Source: 55-13 sp037190145
GTDB lineage: Bacteria > Armatimonadota > Fimbriimonadia > Fimbriimonadales > Fimbriimonadaceae
Direction: 5' to 3'
DNA length: 64,000 nucleotides
Assembly: GCA_037190145.1 (NCBI GenBank)
Contig: JBBCJU010000007.1
Span: forward strand, 62,001-126,000
Shown in pieces: positions 1 to 8,279 of this stretch. Every line of letters begins with the position of its first letter. Positions within the stretch are counted from its first letter, which is position 1. The notes beneath the pieces were generated by a model, which was not told where the DNA came from, ran no database searches, and saw only the letters and a program-made list of their open reading frames with translations. A program made the position numbers and the translations under genes.

Positions 1-292
1 CGTCCAGATCAAAGCCGCTATCGGTGGAAGTAATGTTGCCCTCCACCAAAAGGTCCACCCCAGATTGCTCAAAAAGCTCTCCGATCTGGGTCTGATCCAG
101 CTTCATATCGGCAAAGTTGATAAAGCCGACCTTCGGGCCGTCCTCCTCGTTCACCTGAGTGAGATAGCTCACGCTGTTGACCTCGGCATCGGTGGCCATT
201 CGAATCTGCTCGCTGGCAAAGTTCGAAAACTGACGACCGAGAAATGCGGGCGTACCCTGCGTAGGCATGAGCGGAAGGACTGCGACTTTCAT
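1..292 (-). CDS. Hypothetical protein, N-terminal part only (runs off the left edge)
   Basis: A minus-strand frame opens with ATG at 292 and stays open for 97 codons to the window edge, so only the N-terminus is visible. The protein begins with a short beta-strand-like MKVAVLPLMP and has no signal peptide. Near residues 83-90 it reads GVDLLVEGNI. This arrangement, a hydrophobic first strand and later a 'GVDxLVxGxV'-type strand, resembles the start of CsgG/TolB-like or TPR-associated soluble domains, but that is only a weak analogy. Its start lies 5 nt after the stop of the small frame at 298-502, and both lie downstream of PPK2 on the same strand, so all three may share a transcript. Confidence 0.6.
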   Translation of the reverse strand, partial: MKVAVLPLMPTQGTPAFLGRQFSNFASEQIRMATDAEVNSVSYLTQVNEEDGPKVGFINFADMKLDQTQIGELFEQSGVDLLVEGNITSTDSGFDLD

Positions 293-297
293 GAAGG

Positions 298-502
298 TTA
301 CAGTTTACCGGCACAAAGCGGATATAAGCGAACCATCGGGTCTTCCAAAGCCACGTTGCCAAACGAGATGGGGTACCGCACCCAAACCTCAAACGCCCGT
401 TGCCCAATATCTGGGCCTCCGTGTAAGGGCAGTGCGAGGCTCTAGCTCCAGTTCGATTTCAAACGTCTCGTTACTGTGGGGAGTGGAGACGACTTCACTC
501 AA
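298..502 (-). pseudogene. Small coding remnant with one frameshift
   Basis: Between the PPK2 stop and the next minus-strand gene, the minus strand reads as protein in two frames that join. From a TTG at 502 it gives LSEVVSTPHSNETFEIELEL, then about codon 28 continues in the neighbouring frame as FEVWVRYPISFGNVALEDP and stops with TAA at 298-300. The total length is 205 nt, one base more than a multiple of three, as expected from a single-base indel. Product unknown, about 67 residues if repaired. Coding character is judged by eye from residue make-up. A sequencing error is a possible alternative to true decay. Confidence 0.35.
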
Positions 503-511
503 GTTCGCCGC

Positions 512-1339
512 TTAACTTTGGAGGCTTTGGCGATATTGCTCCAACTCAGACCGAGATTTGGCACCAATCTGCTCTAGCTTCTCCATCCATTGCTTTTTAT
601 AGGGGCGCAGAGTCTCCACCAGGGTCTCCGTCACCGCGAGATCTCGATACCATTTGCGATCTGCGGCGATGACATGCCAGGGGGCATGGTTCGGGCTGCA
701 CTGAGAGAGCGCATCATTGTAGGCATCGGTGTATTCCTCCCAGAATTCCCGCTCCTTCCAGTCCCCGGCGCTGAGCTTCCAAGCTTTACTTACCTCTGCC
801 TCTCTTGCCCGTAGCCGTTCCTCTTGCTCTTCTTTACTGATGTGGAGACAGAACTTTATGATAATCGTATTTGCGTCGGCCAGTTGCTCTTCAAAGCGGT
901 TGATGGTTTCATAACGTTTCTTCCACACCTTTTCTGGCACCAGGTCGTGGACTCGGACCACCAAAACATCCTCATAGTGGCTTCGATTAAAGAACGATAT
1001 CTGCCCCTTAGCTGGAGCATGAGGATGGATTCGCCAAAGAAAGTCATGCGCAAGCTCTTCCGCGGTCGGCACCTTGAAACTGGCGACATGCACCCCTTGA
1101 ATAGCGACAAACCGACTGAGCCCCCGCATGGTCCCATCCTTCCCGGCGGTGTCCCTCCCTTGCAAAACCACCAGCAGGCTGTGGCTTCCGGCGGCATAGA
1201 GGAGTTCCTGAAGATCATCCAACTCTTTTCCAAGCGCCAAAGTCTGGGCCAGCCCTTCTTCCTTGGTAAGCCCAGCATCCTTCTTCGTATCCATATCACG
1301 AAGATTCACTTTGCCGGAAATTCGATGAGCATAAGGCAT
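512..1339 (-). CDS. ppk2: Polyphosphate kinase 2 family protein (PPK2)
   Basis: PPK2 enzymes move phosphate between polyphosphate and nucleotides (usually polyP to NDP or NMP) in the cytoplasm. The P-loop GRDTAGKDGT lies near residue 61, FNRSHYEDVLVVRVH near 117 and the helical lid ERLRAREAE near 180. The C-terminus has the family's NHAPWHVIAADRKWYRD block. Length about 275 residues matches single-domain PPK2 of the class that includes AMP/ADP-phosphorylating members. A start at 1363 is possible, but the ATG at 1339 follows a TAGCCT box by 7 nt and gives the usual N-terminus. It is divergent from the AAA ATPase gene, and complements PPK1 and PPX encoded at 6-9 kb. Confidence 0.92.
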   Translation of the reverse strand: MPYAHRISGKVNLRDMDTKKDAGLTKEEGLAQTLALGKELDDLQELLYAAGSHSLLVVLQGRDTAGKDGTMRGLSRFVAIQGVHVASFKVPTAEELAHDFLWRIHPHAPAKGQISFFNRSHYEDVLVVRVHDLVPEKVWKKRYETINRFEEQLADANTIIIKFCLHISKEEQEERLRAREAEVSKAWKLSAGDWKEREFWEEYTDAYNDALSQCSPNHAPWHVIAADRKWYRDLAVTETLVETLRPYKKQWMEKLEQIGAKSRSELEQYRQSLQS

Positions 1340-1383
1340 AGTCGATAGGCTACTCCAAATCATCGTATATTGAATGCAACATC

Positions 1384-2775
1384 ATGGAGACCCTTGGTTT
1401 CACCCTTTTTGTCGTTGTTATCGTGTCTATTTGCTTAGTTTTGTATCGTCGAGGAGTCTTCTCTGGTCCTTCCATCGCGAAAAAGGTGACTCAGTTTTTT
1501 GGCAGTAGTCCCAATAGTTTGCCGATCCTATCTCGTCGATTCACACGTTTTGACTTGCCTAATATTCAACTTGCGGTTGAAAGGTATGTTGCCGAATCAA
1601 ACTGCAAGTACGAGGTTTCCGGCTATAGTGCCGGCTTTTCTCCCCTCGGTAAATCGTTGTCTGAAATTGTAACGGGAAATGAGGCCTTCGACCATACAAA
1701 ACCCGGCCCCGTTGCCTATCGCCAGGTCAATATCGGCCCCAATGAGGTCCTAAACTGCGTGGAGAATGGCTTGCACTTTCTGGATGCAAGTGACAAGTTA
1801 ATCTGCCATGTCCACTTTAACCCGATTGAGCAAGCCACCGAGGTAGAAGTGATGGCAAAGACGCCAGAAATTGCCCACCATTTCTTTGATCATCTGTCCT
1901 CCATCTTGGCCCGTGACAATGTTTACCAAGGAAAGGTTTTGACTCTGGAAACACAGGTCTTGGACAGAATGAAGGGTGAATGCGCAGCGATCCGATTTCA
2001 TGATCCGGTGCGTATTCAGCGGGAAGATATCATTCTGCCCGATGAGATTCTCGATCTTATCGAGCGAAACACGATTGGTTTCTTTAAGAAATCCAAGTTT
2101 CTGAAGAAGGCGGGACGCAGTGTGAAGAAGGGCATATTGCTCTATGGCAAACCTGGTACTGGAAAGACTTTTACCGCAAAGTGGTTAGCCACTGGCGTTC
2201 CCGGATTGACGACCATCGTGATGAGTGCGGAGCAACTTCACCTTATTAAGGACTGTTGCACCTTAGCGAGGATGCTGGCTCCGGTCCTTGTGATTATGGA
2301 AGACATCGACCTAGTGGCAACTCATCGAGATGAGCGTACGAAGAGCGCCTCTGCCCAGATAACCTTGCATCAAATCTTGAATGAATTGGATGGAATGGCA
2401 GACAACACCGATGTCCTCTTTTTAATGACCACCAATCGACCTAACGACATCGAGCCTGCACTTGCAGGGCGCCCCGGTAGGATTGATCAAGCCATTGAAT
2501 ACCCTTTGCCAGACCCAGATTGTCGGAAGAGACTGATCGAGAAGTATTCAAAGGGAGTTGCGTGCGAGATAGAGGATATGGAGTTGCTGGCGACTCGCTT
2601 AGAAGGCGCTAGTCCGGCCTTTATCCAAGAGCTTTTGCGCAAGGCGTTGCTTGTGGCAGCGGAGCGGGAGCCACTGATTGTGAAGGACGAGGATATAGAT
2701 ATTGCTTTGCGAGAGCTGTTGTTTGGAGGCGGGGAATTGACCCGACAGCTCCTTGGCTTTACCATTGCAAAGTAG
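1384..2775 (+). CDS. Membrane-anchored AAA ATPase (classical AAA, BCS1/FtsH-like ATPase domain)
   Basis: 463 residues. A single hydrophobic helix (residues 5-21) should anchor the protein in the inner membrane, with the rest cytoplasmic. Residues 45-220 form an unrecognised domain. The AAA module follows: Walker A GKPGTGKT (255-262), Walker B VLVIMEDID (301-309), and a second region of homology with ALAGRPGRID, giving two arginine-finger candidates (R363, R366). A C-terminal helical lid runs to the end. There is no zinc HExxH, so it is not an FtsH protease. The ATPase core resembles BCS1-type and other classical AAA remodelling enzymes. Substrate unknown. It is divergent from PPK2 with only 44 bp between starts, so the promoters are likely shared. 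Confidence 0.8.
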   Translation: METLGFTLFVVVIVSICLVLYRRGVFSGPSIAKKVTQFFGSSPNSLPILSRRFTRFDLPNIQLAVERYVAESNCKYEVSGYSAGFSPLGKSLSEIVTGNEAFDHTKPGPVAYRQVNIGPNEVLNCVENGLHFLDASDKLICHVHFNPIEQATEVEVMAKTPEIAHHFFDHLSSILARDNVYQGKVLTLETQVLDRMKGECAAIRFHDPVRIQREDIILPDEILDLIERNTIGFFKKSKFLKKAGRSVKKGILLYGKPGTGKTFTAKWLATGVPGLTTIVMSAEQLHLIKDCCTLARMLAPVLVIMEDIDLVATHRDERTKSASAQITLHQILNELDGMADNTDVLFLMTTNRPNDIEPALAGRPGRIDQAIEYPLPDPDCRKRLIEKYSKGVACEIEDMELLATRLEGASPAFIQELLRKALLVAAEREPLIVKDEDIDIALRELLFGGGELTRQLLGFTIAK

Positions 2776-2952
2776 GGGTTGTGCGGCTGACGGTCGGTAT
2801 CTCGCATTCGTGTTGCTCATTTCCCTTCTGCTGGAAATGGAGCGAACCAACCGACAGCAATAGATACAGGTTTGGGTCAACGCGTCGGCAAAAGCCACCG
2901 ACGTCAACGGCTCCTAAACGGTATTTGACGCCCCGGCATAAGCATCCGTGGA

Positions 2953-3382
2953 CTACGTTTTGCGGAAGAGCGCCTCCTCGAACTTAAGGTGGTTGAACAT
3001 GAAGTAGTGGTCGTAGGGCACTTGGATGGTTTCTACTTGCCGCCAGTTGAAGGTCCACCCTTTCTCTTTTGCTAGTTTTGAGCGTAGCTGAACACCGCAT
3101 GACCTCTTTGAAGCCGTCCAGGACCTTGAATAATGGCTGCCGCACTTCCGTCAAAGTAGTCATCAGAGCCGTTGTCGTCGGTTCCGAGATAAATGATAAC
3201 GGCTGGGCCAGGTACTGCCGCATCGTCTATTCGTCTGACAATTCAGGAGGCAGGCCGTCCTCCTGCTATCGCCATCAGCTTGGAGCGATGTCGCGTGTTT
3301 TTCACTTTTTCGTTGGGTCGATATTCAGCTTCCTTAGGGCGTGTTTCGCCGCGACGAGAACAAACTTCTGCAAACTCGTTCC
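2953..3382 (-). pseudogene. Decayed gene, C-terminal remnant of an unidentified protein
   Basis: The roughly 845 bp between the AAA gene and 3622 have no intact gene, but the minus strand carries coherent protein pieces in changing frames. From upstream to downstream these are QKFVLVAAKHALRKLNID (about 3305-3370), a piece with SKLMAIAGG, then AVIIYLGTDDNGSDDYFDGS (frame 3075-3242), and LAKEKGWTFNWRQVETIQV followed by YDHYFMFNHLKFEEALFRKT, ending at TAG 2953-2955. At least two frame changes and one in-frame stop (3243-3245) separate them. The order of the pieces (helix near 'NID', a loop, then a C-terminal 'YDHYFMF') would suit an alpha/beta-hydrolase-type C-terminus, but I do not recognise the family. 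No start could be found. Confidence 0.55.
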
Positions 3383-3607
3383 TTATTCAACTGCGACGGA
3401 TGCCTTCAGGCTCACTCGGAAAGTTTAGCGCCGACTGGGTTAGATTCTATTGAAAGTCCCCCGGTCCGTGGAGCCAATGGTCAACCGCTCACCAATATTG
3501 GGCCGCGACCAAAAGTACAAGCACTGGCGGCCCAGGGATATTGGTTGGATAATGGAGAGTGACATTCCTCCAGGCCAACCTAACAGCTTTGGCACAACCA
3601 CGTATGT

Positions 3608-3614
3608 AAAGGAG
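3608..3614 (+). promoter_or_regulatory. Strong Shine-Dalgarno for the 3622 gene
   Basis: AAAGGAG lies 7 nt before the ATG at 3622. It fixes this start and shows that the 5' half of the interrupted frame still has a functional-looking ribosome site. Confidence 0.6.
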
Positions 3615-3621
3615 AATTAAC

Positions 3622-3903
3622 ATGTTCACAAGTTTGTTAGCAACAGTTATCTTAGGACTCCAAGGTCAACCTCAGTCTGATTTCCCAAATCAAACCTCTG
3701 GCGTTAGGCTACAGGATCTAGGAAGAACCATAAGAGCCGAATACGTGCGAATCACCACGGCACCGTTAAGAAAGGTTGCAAAGAATCAAGAGTCGAGTAA
3801 TGGTGACGTACCGTATGATCTCTATAGTGCAGAAGGGCTTACTGGAGGACAACCGGTAACTTTCTCGCTGTGTGTATCAGCTACCGCTGAAGCCAGAAGC
3901 TGA
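3622..3903 (+). CDS. Hypothetical secreted protein, 5' part of a frame split by an in-frame TGA
   Basis: 93 codons. The N-terminus MFTSLLATVILGLQ looks like a signal peptide with likely cleavage around residues 14-17, so export is expected. No known domain. The frame stops at TGA 3901-3903, yet the same frame stays open for the next 15 codons and runs on into the 3949 gene with no frame change. The two pieces therefore look like one exported protein of about 373 residues interrupted by one nonsense codon. If the stop is real the product is a short exported peptide and the gene is a pseudogene. A sequencing error would also explain it. No gene around it suggests a role. Confidence 0.5.
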   Translation: MFTSLLATVILGLQGQPQSDFPNQTSGVRLQDLGRTIRAEYVRITTAPLRKVAKNQESSNGDVPYDLYSAEGLTGGQPVTFSLCVSATAEARS

Positions 3904-3948
3904 AGACTGAGTCGCAAGCTTAAAGCAAACCAGGTCTATCTAGCGATT

Positions 3949-4743
3949 ATGCTTGGCGAAACAAACCAACGGCTACCCCTAGTAGAAGATGGCTCACTGG
4001 TCATTCCTACCGCCACAAAGTCCAAGGCATTGCTCGCCGCCTTCGAAGCCAAAGGGCATCCGTTAGGACCAGTGGCTTCTGAAGAAGCGTTTGTTGATCA
4101 GGTTTTCACCTTGCCTTTGAATCAAACTGCCGAAGAGGTCGCTAGATTGGCCCAATTCTATGCCATAAGCGAACGAAGTACCCTTCGGTCAGATGGGTTA
4201 ATCTCCTTCGAGCCAATAGGAACGATGAAATCACTCCTAATTGCAATTGGAGACTCAAAACGCGATGCAAATTGGCGAGTCAATGCCGGGTTCTTGTTTG
4301 TTACATCTAGAATTCGCGGCGCAGAACAAGCGTATCTGGATGCGGTACTTGATAGTGCCCTGTCAGGTTCAAACTCACCATTGCTCTTAACAGATATGGA
4401 GATCGTCCCCCGTGCCAAGATTCGTGGTCAAGTAGAGGGATACAAACATGTCGTCTATGATCGGGCCGCAATTGCCAATGCGCTATCCAAAACAAGGAAC
4501 GAGCAGTTGATAGACTTTTTGCTAGACTACCTAGAGCGTCCAACTGACATACAGCAACGGGAGTTTGCTCACATTCTGACTACAAAGAATGATTATGTTC
4601 TTGAAAAGTTCTGTACATACTTAAACCGCTGGAATCGTTTAGTCGATACTTCGCTGACCTATGGTCCAACGAGCCAAAGTAAGAAAACTTGGACAAACAA
4701 AGCTCAAATCGTTGGCTTCTGGCGAAAATACTTTGGTGTTTAG
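3949..4743 (+). CDS. Hypothetical protein, 3' part of the frame split by TGA
   Basis: 264 residues from the first ATG after the stop, in the same frame as the 3622 piece. The frame is also open from 3904 (reading RLSRKLKANQVYLAI before the Met), so the ATG at 3949 is probably an internal methionine and not a natural start; no Shine-Dalgarno precedes it. Composition is that of a soluble mixed alpha/beta protein with a helical C-terminal half. I recognise no domain. The stop TAG (4741-4743) abuts the stop of dnaB on the other strand with no spacer. Confidence 0.5.
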   Translation: MLGETNQRLPLVEDGSLVIPTATKSKALLAAFEAKGHPLGPVASEEAFVDQVFTLPLNQTAEEVARLAQFYAISERSTLRSDGLISFEPIGTMKSLLIAIGDSKRDANWRVNAGFLFVTSRIRGAEQAYLDAVLDSALSGSNSPLLLTDMEIVPRAKIRGQVEGYKHVVYDRAAIANALSKTRNEQLIDFLLDYLERPTDIQQREFAHILTTKNDYVLEKFCTYLNRWNRLVDTSLTYGPTSQSKKTWTNKAQIVGFWRKYFGV

Positions 4744-6126
4744 CTACCCGTGATAGAGCGGGCGATATCTAGCATAGGCGGATTGGAATCCGAGGATGAC
4801 CTTTCCGGTTGGGCCGTTTCGGTGCTTTGCGATGATGATCTCTGCTTCTTCGACTCGATCTGGATCGAAGTCTTCTTCTCGGTTCAGCTCTTTTGCTTTA
4901 TAGTAAGCATCCCGATAGAGAAGCATGACCACGTCGGCTTCCGCTTCAATCGAACCAGATTCACGGATGTCAGAGAGGACGGGGCGTTTATCTTCCCGGT
5001 TCTCAACTCCTCGGTTGAGCTGAGAGAGTGCAATGACGGGGACTTGGAGTTCCTTTGCCATCGCCTTTAGTCCACGAGCAATGTCGGAGATTTCCTGCGT
5101 TCGGTTTTCGGTTCGCTTACTCCCACGCATCAGCTGAAGATAGTCCACCACCACCAGAGACAAACCTCCTTCCGCTTTTAACCGGCGGCACTTACCTCGC
5201 ATTTCTAGAGGAGTGACATCAGAAGCGTCGTCGATGTGTATAGGCAAGGAGTACAGAATGTCACAGGCATCGGCAAGCTTTTTATAGGTATCCATTCCCA
5301 GGCTTGGATTCTTGAGAACGTGGCCATTGACACCACTGATCATGGAAACCATACGGCGTACTAGTTGCATGCCGCTCATTTCTAGGCTGAAAATCGCCAC
5401 TGCACCCTTGTCTTCCTTTGCCGCCGCCAATGCGAGGTCCAAGGCAAAAGAAGTCTTACCCATAGAAGGTCGGGCACCCACGATAATCATGTCTCCACCA
5501 TAAAAACCGGTGGTCATCTTGTCCAAATCTGTAAATCCGCTGGTAATCCCAACCAGCGGCTCCCCAGTCTCAATGATCTGATCAACATCGACGAAGAACT
5601 CTTTGGCCAGCGAACTAACGTGTTTGAAGTAAGTGCCCATCCGTCGACGGCCCACTTCGAACACGAGTTGCTCTGCCTTGTCAACCTTCTCATCGGCATC
5701 ACCCTGATCGGCGTCGTGCACCACACCCACAATATCCCTTCCCGCCATTTCCAGCCTTCTAAGCGTGGATTTGTTCTGCACTTCCCTTGCATAGAAGCTG
5801 GCGCTGGATGGACTGGGAACATACTCGGCGACCTGAATGAGATAGTCCTCTCCGCCAATCTCATGAAGAATTTCCCGATCCTTCAACTCTTGAATCACAA
5901 ACTCCAGGTTTGGCGGCTTGCCGCTATTCACCAACTGGCGGATTGCACGAAAGATATCTCGGTGAGCCGGACGATAAAAGTCGTCCGTATCAAGGATCGC
6001 CAGAACTTCTTCGGCCGCTCTTTCATCCAACATCATGGATCCAAGCGTGCTCATCTCCATTTCGAGCGAGTGTAGGGGAACTAGTTCTTCAGTAGCGAGT
6101 CTCAATGCATAACTATTATGTATCAT
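4744..6126 (-). CDS. dnaB: Replicative DNA helicase DnaB
   Basis: Ring-shaped 5'-3' helicase that unwinds DNA at the replication fork and recruits primase. The N-terminal domain begins ELVPLHSLEMEMSTLGSMML. The RecA-like C-terminal domain has Walker A GARPSMGKTSFALD, Walker B VVVDYLQLM and the DnaB motif NRTQEISDIARGLKAMAKEL, and ends in a typical AKHRNGPTGKV segment. Length of about 460 residues is usual, and no intein is present. A GTG at 6147 in frame would overlap a DnaA-box-like site; the ATG at 6126 gives a normal N-terminus, so I use it. It lies 77 bp downstream of ppk1 on the same strand. DnaA-like boxes sit directly upstream. Confidence 0.96.
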   Translation of the reverse strand: MIHNSYALRLATEELVPLHSLEMEMSTLGSMMLDERAAEEVLAILDTDDFYRPAHRDIFRAIRQLVNSGKPPNLEFVIQELKDREILHEIGGEDYLIQVAEYVPSPSSASFYAREVQNKSTLRRLEMAGRDIVGVVHDADQGDADEKVDKAEQLVFEVGRRRMGTYFKHVSSLAKEFFVDVDQIIETGEPLVGITSGFTDLDKMTTGFYGGDMIIVGARPSMGKTSFALDLALAAAKEDKGAVAIFSLEMSGMQLVRRMVSMISGVNGHVLKNPSLGMDTYKKLADACDILYSLPIHIDDASDVTPLEMRGKCRRLKAEGGLSLVVVDYLQLMRGSKRTENRTQEISDIARGLKAMAKELQVPVIALSQLNRGVENREDKRPVLSDIRESGSIEAEADVVMLLYRDAYYKAKELNREEDFDPDRVEEAEIIIAKHRNGPTGKVILGFQSAYARYRPLYHG

Positions 6127-6139
6127 TGTGTAGACAAAG

Positions 6140-6175
6140 TTATACACATTTTACTGTGGATATCTTTGTGGATAA
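6140..6175. promoter_or_regulatory. Three DnaA-box-like sites at the dnaB promoter
   Basis: The plus strand has TTATACACA at 6140-6148, TGTGGATAT at 6155-6163 and TGTGGATAA at 6167-6175. The first is a match to TTATNCACA, the third is the exact complement of TTATCCACA, and the middle differs by one base. They sit 12-15 bp apart between ppk1 and dnaB, 14-50 bp upstream of the dnaB ATG. A TATAAC (-10-like) overlaps the first box on the minus strand. Confidence 0.6.
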
Positions 6176-6203
6176 TGCGCCCAAGCTTTAGAAACTCAGG
6201 AGT

Positions 6204-8279
6204 TTAGTTTTTCAAAAGCTTGGTTGAAGGCGTCTGCATAAAGAAGGCTTGAGAGTCAAAGGCAAGGTCCGTCGACTTTCGCTTAGGCTTGCTATAGTCT
6301 CCCTTTGAATCCAATATCCAAGCTTTCACATTGTCCTTGAGACAATTGGCAAGAATATGGTCGTGGATGTGGGTTGCAAGGACGGGTTCTTCGACAGGAC
6401 ACAAGACTTCGATCCGTCGATCAAGGTTTCGGCGCATAAGGTCCGCGGAGCCGATAAGGACATCTGGATTTCCGTTATTACCGAAGTAGAAAATACGGCT
6501 GTGCTCTAGGAACCGCCCGACAATCGAGATTACGCGAATGTTCTCGCTCATTCCTGGCACTCCGGGGCGGAGGCAACATATCCCTCGCACAATCAAATCA
6601 ATCCTCACACCGGCTTGACTCGCCCGGTAAAGAGCATCAATGGCTTCTGGATCCACCAACGAGTTGAGCTTGAAGATGATTCGACCATTCGCATACTTCT
6701 TGTGAAGCTCAATCTCCCGATCTATACGTTCGATAATTCCTTCCCTAAGATTTATCGGGGCAACCAAAAGCTTGCGATATTCAGTTTGCTTACTGAAACC
6801 CGTTAGGTAGTTGAATAATTCCGATATATCCTGCGTAATGGCAGCGTCTTTTGTAAACAAGCCAAGGTCGGTATAGAGTCGAGCCGTCGCGGGATTGTAG
6901 TTGCCTGTCCCAATATGAGCATAACTGCGGATTTCAGACTGCTCTCGCCTTACGATCAAGCAAAGTTTGCAATGGGTCTTCATCTCAGGAAACCCATAGG
7001 TGACATGGACACCCGCCTGCTCCAACGTTCGCGCCCAGACCAAGTTGTTGCTCTCATCAAACCTAGCTTTCAACTCAACCATGGCGGCAACCTGCTTGCC
7101 GTTCTCCGCAGCATCTAGTAATGATTCAACGATGGGGGACTCACTGCCCACTCGGTACAAGGTTTGCTTAATGCCAATCACCTTTGGATCTGTCGCAGCA
7201 GAATCTACAAACGTTTCCAGGGTTCGGAAGGAGTCAAATGGGTGATGAACCAGTTGGTCTCTCGCGGAGAGGGCTTCAAAGAGAGTTTCACTGTGAGAAA
7301 GCTCTTCGCTCAAGTAAGGATGCTGTGGCAGATAGCGTAGCGCGGGGCGATCAATACGAGCAAGCTGCCAAAACACGTCCATGCCGATGAGACCATCAAC
7401 CAGGAAAACATCATCCTCGTCCAGGTTCAGCAAGCCCATGAGTATCTTTCGGGTTCGCTTAGGCATGCTTCCCGACGTCTCAAGCAGAACCGGATCGCCT
7501 AAACGACGAAGCTTCAGAGTTTCCTCGATGGAGGCAATGAGATCAGCTGCCTCTAATTGCCGAATTTCAACATCAGCATCCCTAACAACGCGGAACAAAT
7601 GCGACGCAACAATCTTAACGCCTGGGAACAAGTACTTCAAGTTCTGGGCAATGATCTCTTCGAGCAAGACATATTCATGCTTTCGGCCAGAAAGCCGGAC
7701 CGCACGAGGAACGATGGTTGGCACCTTAACCCTTGCAAGTTTTGTCTCGGTGTTCGCGTCGCTTAGCTCTACAACCAAGTTAAGAGAGCGATTAGAGATA
7801 AACGGCACACTCGGCGATGGGTGCAAAATGAGCGGAGTGCAGAGAGGGAAAATCTCCTTAGTGAAGAAACTCTCAAGCTCTTTCTTCTGCTTAGAATTCA
7901 GCTCCGAGTAACTTCGAATAGAAATTCCGACCTTAGCTAAAGAAGGTCGTAATTGCTTTTCAAAGACATCACTGGCCCTTTGCCTCAATGGCTTGGCTGC
8001 GCGGCTGATAATGCCAAGTTGTTCATTCGGAGTTAAGCCATCTGGGGACTGCTCAATGATTCCGCCCTCAAACTGCTCTATTAGTCCTGAGACCCGAACC
8101 ATGTAAAACTCATCGAGATTCGACTCAAAAATTGCAAGGAACTTGAGTCTCTCAAGCAAAGGATTCGCTTCATTGACCGCTTCTTCAAGAACTCTCTTAT
8201 TGAACTTTAACCAGCTCAGTTCTCGATTGATATATCGAGCATCGCCTTCGTCAATCTGTGCGGTTCCCTTTGCTCTCAT
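6204..8279 (-). CDS. ppk1: Polyphosphate kinase 1
   Basis: 691 residues, the usual length for PPK1, which makes polyphosphate from ATP at the membrane. The N-terminal domain opens with ARYINRELSWLKFNKRVLEEA. The two phospholipase-D-like catalytic domains are intact: the first has ETFVDSAATDPKVIGIKQTL, and then KTHCKLCLIVRRE, with SYAHIGTGNYNPATARLYTD carrying the histidine expected to be phosphorylated. The later PGVPGMSENIRVISIVGRFL and GSADLMRRNLDRRIE motifs are also typical. Its start ATG overlaps the ppx stop by 4 nt, so the two are translationally coupled, pairing polyP synthesis with breakdown. Confidence 0.96.
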   Translation of the reverse strand: MRAKGTAQIDEGDARYINRELSWLKFNKRVLEEAVNEANPLLERLKFLAIFESNLDEFYMVRVSGLIEQFEGGIIEQSPDGLTPNEQLGIISRAAKPLRQRASDVFEKQLRPSLAKVGISIRSYSELNSKQKKELESFFTKEIFPLCTPLILHPSPSVPFISNRSLNLVVELSDANTETKLARVKVPTIVPRAVRLSGRKHEYVLLEEIIAQNLKYLFPGVKIVASHLFRVVRDADVEIRQLEAADLIASIEETLKLRRLGDPVLLETSGSMPKRTRKILMGLLNLDEDDVFLVDGLIGMDVFWQLARIDRPALRYLPQHPYLSEELSHSETLFEALSARDQLVHHPFDSFRTLETFVDSAATDPKVIGIKQTLYRVGSESPIVESLLDAAENGKQVAAMVELKARFDESNNLVWARTLEQAGVHVTYGFPEMKTHCKLCLIVRREQSEIRSYAHIGTGNYNPATARLYTDLGLFTKDAAITQDISELFNYLTGFSKQTEYRKLLVAPINLREGIIERIDREIELHKKYANGRIIFKLNSLVDPEAIDALYRASQAGVRIDLIVRGICCLRPGVPGMSENIRVISIVGRFLEHSRIFYFGNNGNPDVLIGSADLMRRNLDRRIEVLCPVEEPVLATHIHDHILANCLKDNVKAWILDSKGDYSKPKRKSTDLAFDSQAFFMQTPSTKLLKN

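Noticed and set aside
3901..3903. TGA as a selenocysteine codon
   Set aside because: No hairpin of SECIS type follows directly, no selenocysteine machinery is in the window and the residues around it do not suggest a redox site.
6140..6175. Origin of replication
   Set aside because: Only three boxes, no AT-rich unwinding region, no dnaA or dnaN. They fit promoter control better.
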